64,000 bases of DNA from positions 25,097,001-25,161,000 of the forward strand of contig CM065397.1 in the NCBI GenBank assembly GCA_033060915.1, given 5' to 3'. The notes beneath the pieces are model-generated. The model saw nothing but the letters and a program-made list of their open reading frames with translations, did not search any database and was not told the origin of the DNA. Position 1 is the stretch's first letter; every line of letters starts with the position of its first letter. This document shows, in pieces, positions 24,918 through 33,822 of this stretch. Source of the DNA: Euryodendron excelsum (Eukaryota > Streptophyta > Magnoliopsida > Ericales > Pentaphylacaceae). The translations under genes were made by a program, and so were the position numbers.

Positions 24918-26110
24918 GAAGATAAGGTGGGTCAGAAAGGTTGACCAGGCCCTTAGGGGCAAAACGGTCAATCGGACCGGAAAACTGCCGGGGCGAACTC
25001 GGATTGTCCCGGGAAAAGACTTGGGATCTGGAAAAATTATTTAGAATGTTCCCAGAGGTTGCCGGTTTGATTCCTAGGGCTGGCGTGGTCAGAAATGGAG
25101 ACCGGCCCACTAGGGGCAAAACGGTCATTTTGTACCGGGTATGCCGGAACTGACTCGGAATGATCCGGAAAGGTAAAAGAAGGTTGAGAACACTATAAAA
25201 ATTATTCTCGGGACATTACCGGTTTGATACCCAGAGCCGGTGTGGTCGAAGAAGGAGACCGGCCCTCTAGGGGCAAAACGATCATTTTTTTACCGGGTTG
25301 GCCGGAACTGACTCAGAATGGTCCGGAAAGGTAAAGGAAGGTTAAGAATACTATAAAAAGTATTCTCGGGACATTACCGGTTTGATACCCAGAGCCGGTG
25401 TGGTTCCCGGGGCATTCAGATGCCTAGGGGCAAAATGGTCATCTTGACCGGAAAGTCTCGGAAAAGGTCTTAAGGGTAGTTTGGTCATTTTCCACCGAAG
25501 TGGGCTAACAGCCACTGGTGTTGACCTAGGTTTTGAGTGTTTCCGCCATTCTTACGGTGTGAGTATTTCCGCTACTCGGACGGGGTTGATGATTTGTGAG
25601 TATTTCCGCTACTCGGGCGGGTTTGATGATTTGTGAGTATTTCCGCTACTCGGACGGGGTTGATGATTTGGGAGTATTTTCGCTACTCGGACGAGGTTGA
25701 GTATTTTCGCTACTCGGACGGGGTTGATGATTTGTGAGTATTTCTGCTACTCTAACGGTTCTGTGAGTATTTCCGCTACTCTAACGGTTTTGTGAGTAAT
25801 TTTGCTACTCGGACCGTCTCGAGGAATAAACTGTCTCGAGAGTGGGACTGGAAGGGGTCTTACCGTCTCCGAAGAGACGTGCCTAGGTTTTGAGTGTTTC
25901 CGCCACCCTAACGGTTTCGTGAGTATTTTCGTTACTCTAACGGTTCTGTGAGTACTTCCGCTACTCTAACGGTTCTGTGAGTATTTCCGCTACTCTAACG
26001 GTTCTGTGAGTACTTCCGCTACTCTAACGGTTCTGTGAGTAGTTTCGCTACTCTAACGGTTCTGTGAGTATTTTCGCTACTCTAACGGTTTTGTGAGTAG
26101 TTTTGCTACT
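24918..26110 (-). repeat. 157-bp then 29-bp U3 repeats of LTR 21315-26352
   Basis: About three 157-bp units (24918-25460) with AGAGCCGG and plus-strand TATAAAAA. These are followed by 29-bp units at 25525-25805 and 25905-26110. The interval 25948-26006 shows an exact 29-base step. A single 81-bp-family segment separates the two 29-bp blocks (25805-25890). Confidence 0.85.
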
Positions 26111-26357
26111 CAGGTCGTCTCGAGGAATAAACTGTCTCGAGAGAGGAATTGGAATTGGAAAGGAAAGGTCAATGCCCCCTAAGGGCATTTTGATCATTTT
26201 TCCTCTATTTGGGCCTAACAGGCCCGCGAAGCGATGGGAAGACGGAATTTGGACCTAGAGAATTGGTTTCGATTGGAATATGCCCAAAATGACTTGAAAA
26301 CAAGTCTGGACGGAGTGTAGACTGCCGAGCGGTAAAAAATGGGGTGCTTACACATAT

Positions 26358-26757
26358 CGGTGCATACAAAGTCAAGTTCAATATCACCTTTTTGCACTTG
26401 ATCATGTATAAAGTGATATCTAATTTCAATGTGTTTTGTGCGAGAGTGTTGAACATGATTTTTTGTCAATTTTATTGCACTAGTATTATCACATTTGATA
26501 GGAATATAATCGAACAAAATTCTATAATCTTTTAATTGTTGTTTGATCCACAACACTTGTGCACAATAACTCTCAGCTGCTACATATTCAGTCTCAGCTG
26601 TGGAGAAAGCAACTGAATTTTATCTCTTGCTATACCAAGATACAATCATATTGTGTAGGAGTTGGCAAGAGCCACTTGTACTCTTCCTATCAACTCTACT
26701 CCCTGCATAGTCAGCGTTAGTGTAGGAAATTCCTTTTGACTCAGAAGCAGAATTTTA
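26358..26757 (-). pseudogene. pol: Copia RNase H domain remnant
   Basis: The minus strand carries the signature run of a Copia RNase H: a NADYAG motif, SRVDRKSTSG, NSVAFSTAETEYVAA, LWIKQQL, KCDNTSAI and HSRTKHIEIRYHF. The acidic residues of the RNase H core (D in NADYAG, E in TETEY-type, D in CDNTSA) are present. At least one in-frame stop occurs (after SWYSKR). The upstream reverse transcriptase is absent, since homology ends near 26757 in unrelated AT-rich sequence. The downstream end continues at 21314. Confidence 0.85.
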
Positions 26758-26994
26758 AAATCAAAATGTGTAGGAAATTCATTTTGACTTATTGTAAGCA
26801 CCCCATTTTTGACCGCTCGGCAGTCTACACTCCGTCCAGACTTGTTTTCAAGTCATTGTGGGCATATTCCAATCGAAGCCAATTCTCTAGGCCCAAATTC
26901 CGTCTTTCCATCGCTTCGCGGGCCTGTCAAGCCTAAATAGAGGCAAAATGACCAAAATGCCCTTAGGGGCATTGTTCTTTCTTACTCCAATTTC

Positions 26995-28140
26995 AATCCC
27001 ACTTTCGAGACAGTTTATTCCTCGAGACGGTCCGAGTAGCAAAACTACTCACAAAACCGTTAGAGTGGCGGAAACACTCACAATCCAGGCACGTCTCCTC
27101 GGAGACGGCAAAACCCCTTTCCAATCCCACTCTCGAGACAATTTATTCCTCAAGAAGGTTCGAGTAGCAAAACTACTCACAAAACCGTTAGAGTGGCGGA
27201 AACACTCACAATCCAGGCACGTCTCCTTGGAGACGGTAAGACCCCTTTCCAAAAAACAGTTTATTCCTTCGAGACAGTTCCAATCCAGGCACGTCTCTTT
27301 GGAGACGGTAAGATCCCTTCTAGTCCCACTCTCGAGACAGTTTATTCCTCGAGACGGTCCGAGTAGCGAAACTACTCACAAAACCGTTAGGGTAGCGGAA
27401 ATACTCACAAAACCGTTAGAGTAGTGAAAATACTCGTAAAATCGTTAGAGTAGCGGAAATACTCACAAATCATCAACCCCGTCCGAGTAGCGGAAATACT
27501 CACACCGTCAAAGTGGCGGAAACACTCACAACCTAGGTTAACACCAGTGTTTGTTAGCCCACTTTGGTGAAAAATGTCCAAATTGTCCTGTGGACATTTT
27601 TCGAGACTTTTCGGTCAAGATGACCATTTTGCCCCTAGACATCCGAATGCTCCGGAAACCACACCGGCTCTGGGTATCAAACCGGTAATGTCCCGAGAAT
27701 ACTTTTTATAGTATTCTCAACCTTTCTTTATCTTTCCGGATCATTCCGAGTCAGTTCCGGCCAACCCGGTACAAAATGACCGTTTTGCCCCTGGGGGGCC
27801 GGTCTCCTTCTTCGACCACACCGACTCTGGGTATCAAACCGGTGATGTCCCGAGAATGCTTCTTGTAGTATTCTCAGTCTTTCCTTATCTTTCCAGATCA
27901 TTCCGAGTCAGTTCTGGCCAACTCAGTGCAAAATGACCATTTTGCCCCTAGTAGGCCGGTTTCCTTTTCCGACCACGCTGGCTCTGAAAATCAAACCGGC
28001 AACCTCTGGGAACATTCTGAATAATGTTTTCAGATCCCAAGTCTTCTTTCGGGACAGTCCGAGTCTGTCCCGACAGTTTCTCGGTCCGATTGACCGTTTT
28101 GCCCCTAAAGGCCCGGTCAACCTTTCCGACCCACCTTATC
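26995..28140 (+). repeat. 81-, 29- and 157-bp U3 repeat arrays
   Basis: 81-bp-family units with CTCGAGACAGTTTATTCC and GGAGACGG come first. They are followed by 29-bp units (GAGTAGCGGAAATACTC core, GAGTA/TACTC arms). Then about four 157-bp units have CTCTGGGTATCAAACCGG, with the CTCTGG word at 27668, 27825 and 27982. The latter units have TTTTTATAG, which is TATAAAAA on the minus strand. Confidence 0.85.
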
Positions 28141-28470
28141 TTCATTTTTGAAGCCAAATACCTCCAGGACACTATTTTAAGTGTTCCTGCTCCTTTCTGG
28201 CCTTCCGGGTCATTCCTGGCTCCTTCAAATCATCCCGGACTTTCCGGAGTCACTCCCAGTGAAGCTAGGCTAAAAATTGCATGGTAGTCACTAGTACAGG
28301 CACCCAAATCTAGTCAAAGATAAGTTTCTTGCCGACCTTAAACCTTTCCTAATTGGCTAGTGCCACTACTAGTGGCGCCAAGCCAGAAAATGGCCTGGCG
28401 CCACTCCTAGTGGTGCTAGTGTAAAGTTTGCCCTGGCGCCACTGCAACAGACGCCAGGTTTGTCCTCCCT

Positions 28471-28478
28471 CTATAAAT
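28471..28478 (+). promoter_or_regulatory. TATA box of LTR 26793-31937
   Basis: CTATAAATACAGAG lies 1.68 kb from the LTR start, downstream of the GGCGCC palindromes. It fixes the sense orientation of the LTR family together with the polypurine tract at 42054-42068. Confidence 0.7.
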
Positions 28479-28559
28479 ACAGAGCATCATTCAACGTGAA
28501 AGGGGTCTGCAAACTTAACCTAAGAATCCCATATTTCAATATACAGAGCTCGAGCACCT

Positions 28560-28625
28560 CCAAAAACCCTAGTTTCCTTAGGTTCTCCCAAACCCTAGCC
28601 ACTATACACAAACCCTAGCCTCCTA
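28560..28625 (+). promoter_or_regulatory. Cluster of AAACCCTAG telo-box-like motifs
   Basis: AAAACCCTAG, CAAACCCTAGCC and again CAAACCCTAGCC occur within about 65 bp, starting roughly 90 bp after the TATA box. The same cluster is at about 46550-46625 and, inverted, after each minus-strand TATA. AAACCCTA (telo-box) motifs sit near transcription starts of many plant genes; a role here is inference. Confidence 0.5.
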
Positions 28626-31600
28626 TACACTCATACACACCCCCATACACTCGTACCCTAGCCTTCAACCATCTTTTGAAGTCTTGAGGAACTGCAACCC
28701 GAAGCTTGAAGATAACTCTTGAAGACGGAAGATGAAGATCAAGACCGAAGACTGCACGGCACGCAAAATAAAGAAGACATACGGTAGGCTTTCTCTTTAA
28801 TTTTCTGTACTTCCCCCTCTCTCTTCTCTCTCCAACCCACTTGGGTTTTCTCTATTTTAATCCCCCATCTCTTTCCCCCCCCCCCCCCCTTCTTTGCATG
28901 CTTGAAACAAGGGGATTCCCGGTCCATGTGTAGGATTGGGTTATTGGAGAGTCACCGTGTCGGGGGCTTTCTTCTAGTCTAACCAAAGACCACGTGGGTC
29001 CGGCCCCCTTTGATTATGTGGTGAAGCCTTAACCTTGTATGTTCACGATCCCAAATTGCATTGTGCATATCATAATCTTGCATCTTCCAAAAACTGTTTT
29101 CAAAGTTGTTTTTCAAATCGTTTTCAAACTTGTTTTCAAAATTGCATCAAAATCTCTTTTTCAAAAACATGTTTTCAAAACCACAATTCTAGGGTGATTC
29201 TAGCCTTTCCATGGCTAGGGTTGCTTTAGGAAAGTGTTACATTAAAAGTGACCTTTTTGGTCTATATTTTCAAATCTTATTGTTTTCCAAAACCACTTTC
29301 TTAAAGTGGTTCTAGCCCTCTTATGGCTAGAATTGCTTTAGGGAAGTGAGACGTTTTTATACTTTCCAAAACTCTCTCTCTTTTCAAAAATCTTTTCCTA
29401 AAAATCTCTTTTTTCAACATACTTTCCTAAAACTCTCCTCCTCAAAATTGTTTTCAAAAACTCCCCTTCCAAAATCTATTTTTCAAAACTCTCTTTTTCA
29501 ACTCCTCTCCAAAATCTTTTCCTCAAAATTCACTTTCTAAAATCACTCCCTAGATTCACTTTCCTAAAAATCTTTCCAAAAACTCTCTTTTCTAAAATCT
29601 TCCTTCTAGCAATTCCTTTCTAGGTTTTCCTTCCAAAACCTTCGTTTTCAAAAACGCACTTTCTAAAAATCCCATTTCCTTAGAGCCCAAATCAAGCCTT
29701 AGAGCCCACAATTAGGAAACCCTAATTTTCTTTCCAAAAACATGATTTTCAAACTTTGCCCCAAACCTAAGTTTCCAAAACTTCATGTTTTCACATCAAA
29801 AATATATATGTTTCCAAAACCTATTTTCTACGTCAAAATTATGGTTTTTCAAATCTAGGGTTTCTAAAACCTCCCTTTTCAAATCCTTGCCAAATCAAAT
29901 CTTCTCTTTAGGAAACAAAATCAAACCTTTGCTTTAGGAAACCAAATCCAATCTCACCATTTAGGAAACTAGGTCCCGTCCTCCGTTTTTGGAAACAAAA
30001 TCAAATCTTTTCTTTTAGAAACCAAATCCAATCCCTTCCTAATCCAAACCTTTCTTGATTCAATTCCTTCCTAAACCATAAGTTTCCTAAACTTAAACTT
30101 TAAATCTTTCCTTAAAAAATCCAACTTTTTCCTAACTCAAATCCTTCCTAATCCTCCACTTTCCTAAATCTTAAGTTTCCAAAACTTGAACATAAAAATC
30201 TTTCCTAAATTTTAAAACTCAACTTTCAAATCTTTCCTAATTCAACCCTTTCCTAATTCTACCCTCTTTTCAAATCTTAACTTCTTAAACCTAAGTTTTC
30301 AAACCTTTTCTAAACTCAAGCCTTTCCTTATTTCAAGACTTTCTAAAATTTAAACTCTAAAACTTTCTAAATCCTAAACTTTCTAAATTTCAAATCTTTC
30401 TAAAATTCTAAGCTTCCTAAATTCAAAACTTTCTTAAGTTAAATCTTTCTAAACTCTAAACTTTCCAAAACTTCAACATCTTTCCAAATCTAAGACTTTT
30501 CTAAACTCAAAGCTTTCTTAATTTAAGACTTTCTTAAGTCGAAACTTTCTTAATTCAAACATTTCCTAAATTGAAAACTTTCCTTTTTCAAACCTTTCCC
30601 AAAACGAAACTTTCTTATTTACAAAACTTCCTTGTTTCAAAACTTTCCAAATTCAAAACTTCCTTTTTTCAAACATTTCTAAATTCAAAACTTTCTTAAT
30701 TCAAAAATTTCCTAATTTCAAAACTTTCTTAATTTCGAAACTCTCCTAATTTGAAAAATTTCCTAATTCAAAACTTTCCTAAGTTGAAACTTTCCTAAAC
30801 CAAAACTTTCCTAATTCACAACTCGGAACTTTTCAAAAATGAAACTTTCCAAATTCGAAGCTTTCCTAAATCGGGCCTTTCCTAATTCAAACCTTTCCTA
30901 AATCCAATCTTTCTTAAATTCTCAAGTCTTTCCTAGATCTCCTACCTTTTCCTAAGTCTAGGTTTCCTAAATCTCCATCTTTCCAAAACCAAGTCTTTCC
31001 AAAATCTATCTCTTCAAATCAAAATCCAATCTTCTCAATTCCAATCTCCTCTTCTAATTTCAAATCAAATTCAATTTCCAATTCAAGTTCCTTCTTCAAT
31101 CCACTCTTTTATTTTTCAATCGGACTCCGGTCCGAACTACGACTGACCTGATTTCCCCAAAGGGATATGCAGGCAACCTTCATAGGTGCGGTCACAAAAC
31201 TTTTCAAACTTTCAATTCCACCCTCATGGGTGCGGTTTTCAAAATCTTTTCAAATCTCAAATTCCCATCTACTTTCAAACTTCCAATTTCAAATTTCTAT
31301 TTCTAAATTTTCAAACTTTTTAATTTCAATTCTATCTTTTCAAATCAATCTCTTTCCAAATCTATTTTTCAATTCTCTTTCCTTACACTTGCATACCATG
31401 CATCATTTTAGTTTCTTTTTAAACATTGTTTTTCAAAGTGAATAGGATTGAACTATAGTTAGTTAAAGACTCTCATAGGTGAATCTAGGATAGATTGACA
31501 TGTAGGTACCGAAAGGATAGGGTAGGGTGATAGCTTAGTGCGTCTTCTCTACACGTAACCAACCTTCGAACCTAGGATCACTGATTTCAAAGACCAAAAA

Positions 31601-31942
31601 GGAGTTATTTTTCTAAAAAGGGCTAAATATTTTCTAAAGGTTGCCAAACAACCCGTTTTTCTAAAAAATCCTCTCTTGAGGATGTTTTCCAAAATCGTTT
31701 TCCAAAATCCCTAAGTGTAGTCTTCGGATTATTCTTAGTTTTTAGGTGACCTAACTCACCTTAATCAAGTTAGGTGGTGACTCCGAATCTTTTTCAAGAG
31801 CCCTTTATTCAAACCAATTTTTCAATTCAAACCTAGTTGCACTCATTCTTTTAGGAGGGTGAGTTCTAACGAGAGAGTACAGTGTTTTTCCCACTTGTGT
31901 GAGTATTCCTCGAGTGCGAAAAATCTGGGCACGACACTTATA

Positions 31943-32528
31943 AGATTGGATTTTTGAAGACAAACAAAAAGATTTGGAATTTGACAGAAATTTTGGAATA
32001 GGAATTATTTTTATCGAAACCTTGAAAACTTTTTAAGGAAGGATTTTTTGGAAAACCTGGAATATTGATTGGAATATACATAAGATTAGAAAACTTTGAG
32101 ATGGACTGAGGAACTTTGAGATTTGATTTCGAAGAATTTTGGACTGTGATTCGTAGAATGGATTTTTGGGAAGAAAAACATTTTAGAAATTGACTTTCGA
32201 GAATTAATTTTGAATTGTGTGGGAATCAGAAAATCTTTTAAAAAAGGATTTTTGAAAAAGAATCTTCGGAGGAAAGAGGTTTTACTTTTGAAAATTTGGA
32301 GAAAAGGGTTAAGAAACCCTTTGAGAAACTGAATTTAAGAAATTTTTTTGAGAGTTGAGTTTTAAAAACCTTTTGGATCGGCTTGAGTAAGATCTACTGA
32401 TAGCTGTGTGTTTTTTTTTTTTTTTTTTTTTTAATCTTTGGTTATCATTATTACTATTTTTTTTTTTACTTTTATTTCCTATCTGTATATACCGTATATT
32501 AACATCTCTTACCTTGGCTTACCTTTTT
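31943..32528 (+). other. Leader of the antisense ORF in element D
   Basis: No ORF is supported. The sequence is AT-rich with long T runs (32410-32432, 32458-32467). It ends in CTTACCTTGGCTTACC just before the ATG, as in copy C (43380-43402, where it ends TTTTCAGG). In C this is the end of a candidate 5'-UTR intron. The left part near 31943 meets truncated Copia sequence once the solo LTR 26793-31937 is removed. Confidence 0.5.
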
Positions 32529-33822
32529 ATGATGGCAGATGCAGGCGATGACAGTTCTAAGAGGAGACGCCGCTCCGGGAAGGCAGCCTATACAGCTTCT
32601 GTTAAAAATTCCAGCTGATCTAGGGATGGTCAGCGTTCAACTGGATAGGCGTCTTCTAGCCAGAGCGGCCAGGGGAGTGGAGCACCAGTCAACCCCTTCT
32701 CTCCAGTTGAGCAGGCCTTTGAGGAGGAGATTGGTGTAGAGGAGGAGGTACCAGGTCTTGGCGATCAGGTGACTGGTTACGGGAGAACCTCCATCCGGCA
32801 TAGACAGATGCTGAGTTAGGCGACTTGGAGCTACTAGACATTGCACCACTGGGGGATCTTACCTATCATCCTAGTGTGTATTCTAGACAGCATTTGCCCC
32901 CTCTGCGAGTACACACACCTTTCAGAGGGGCTGTCCTTCAGGTGTTTGTGACCATGCAGTGGGTGGCTCCATCTTATCGTGCTTTCTTGGCTGAGATTGG
33001 GTTTGGGGTTTTCATGGGATTACAAGCTAACCGCCTGAATAGACATCTTATGTTGGCGCTTGTCGAGAGGTGGTTCAGAGAGGCGGGGACCTTCCATTTT
33101 GTTTGTTTTGAGCTGGGGCCCACTCTACTAGATTGGGTAATCATTACGAGGCTTTATTTCGTCGGTCAGCGGATCACTTTGCAGTCAATCAGTAGAGGCA
33201 ATGCATGTATTCTGTTGGACTTTCCCCCTCCTGAGCGTTCTGCTTTCCCAGTTTCTTGGCTCAGTTGGGATGACAGTACTTTTGTTGTTGAGCCAGCACC
33301 TACCCGCGAGACATCATGAGGCGGCGACTTGTTCTGTACATCATCTTCAGCTGCTTTTGCAATAACAACAGGTCATTCGTGCCTTTTCAGTTGGTGAGTA
33401 TAGTAGCTGATCTCGGGGCTTTATCTGAGCTGGACTGGGGATCATTCTCTTTCGACTGTTTCCTTCGATCGATGCGAGTCCGAACTTTCTCTCGTTGGGG
33501 TAGCATAACTGGTTTCTGGCCTTTTCTTGTCTGGTGGAGCTTCGAGTACCTACCTGTTCGTCGCCCTACAGTTATCGAGGATGACCTTTATCCTCATGTT
33601 GACTGGGTAGCCCAACGATCAGAGATCACTGACTTCGTGATGCTTCGGGCAAACCTGGAGTTGATCAAGGTGAGGGACGTGACTTGGCGGCCCTTTATCG
33701 GGTATGTTCACTATGAAATAGTGCGATACTTGGTCCCGTTGTCCTTATCGAGGGCTTCTTTTCTCAGCGATGATTCTTGGGAGTCCTACCTAGGAGATCG
33801 ACATTGGCACCAGTTTCACGAG
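32529..33822 (+). pseudogene. Antisense ORF of plant-mobile-domain type, first part (copy D)
   Basis: The start is ATG 32529 or 32532, giving MADAGDDSSKRRRRSG, a basic serine-rich N terminus also found in copy C. In-frame stops then interrupt a serine/glutamate-rich region. A frameshift near 32815 leads into the conserved part: VHTPFRG, LNRHLMLALVERWFREAGTF, FELGPTLLDWV, and after another frameshift VSIVADLGALSELDWGSF and DVTWRPFIGY. This matches the plant mobile domain layout (arginine/tryptophan after the ALVERW helix, a TL-D core, TWRP near the end). PMD proteins occur in transposons and as host silencing factors (MAIL/MAIN); here it lies antisense to gag. A solo LTR at 33823 breaks it after QFHE. 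Confidence 0.75.

Larger units (their letters stand above)
21315..26352 (-). mobile_element. Solo LTR, minus, in Copia pol, TSD CATAT
   Basis: It starts TGTCGTGCCC and ends GGTGCTTACA, 5038 bp, flanked by perfect CATAT repeats. The TATA box is at 24597-24605, a perfect GGCGCC palindrome at 24681-24703, 157-bp repeats at about 24918-25460, and 29-bp repeats at about 25525-25805 and 25905-26110. Some 29-bp units are variant, with CTCGGACGGGGTTGATGATT in place of the usual spacer. It post-dates the Copia insertion. Confidence 0.92.
16390..26757 (-). mobile_element. Truncated Copia element, SIRE/Maximus-like, minus strand
   Basis: In sense order (high to low coordinates) it holds the end of pol (RNase H, 26757-26358, then 21314-21220), an extra ORF downstream of pol (20723-19435), a polypurine tract (18561-18548) and the 3' LTR (18547-16390). 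A solo LTR of the other family (21315-26352) splits pol. The 5' LTR, gag, protease, integrase and reverse transcriptase are missing; homology stops near 26757. An extra ORF after pol in a Copia element with a 2-kb LTR is typical of the SIRE/Maximus lineage; the lineage call is inference. The expected TSD partner of AGAAG (16385-16389) is lost. Confidence 0.8.
26793..31937 (+). mobile_element. Solo LTR, plus, TSD CTTAT: reference copy of the 5-kb LTR
   Basis: It starts TGTAAGCACCCC and ends CACGACA, 5145 bp, flanked by perfect CTTAT (26788-26792 and 31938-31942). Sense-strand order: hairpin GACTTG-TTTT-CAAGTC (about 26839), 81-bp repeats (26995-27380), 29-bp repeats (27370-27530), 157-bp repeats (27560-28140), GGCGCC palindromes (28350-28450), TATA box (28471-28478), AAACCCTA cluster (28560-28625), AATAAA (about 28766), C-run (28875-28889), pyrimidine-rich zone (29080-31440), and a conserved U5 with GTTAGGTGGTGACTCC. 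It joins Copia debris on the left to the antisense-ORF leader of element D on the right. Confidence 0.93.

Noticed and set aside
25525..26110. CRISPR-like direct repeats of 29 bp
   Set aside because: The units are immediately adjacent with no unique spacers, lie inside plant LTRs and recur with shared variants. This is tandem amplification, not a CRISPR array.
28560..28625. Interstitial telomere repeat
   Set aside because: The AAACCCTAG motifs are separated by unrelated bases and recur at the same LTR position in each copy. It is a promoter-leader motif cluster, not a telomeric array.
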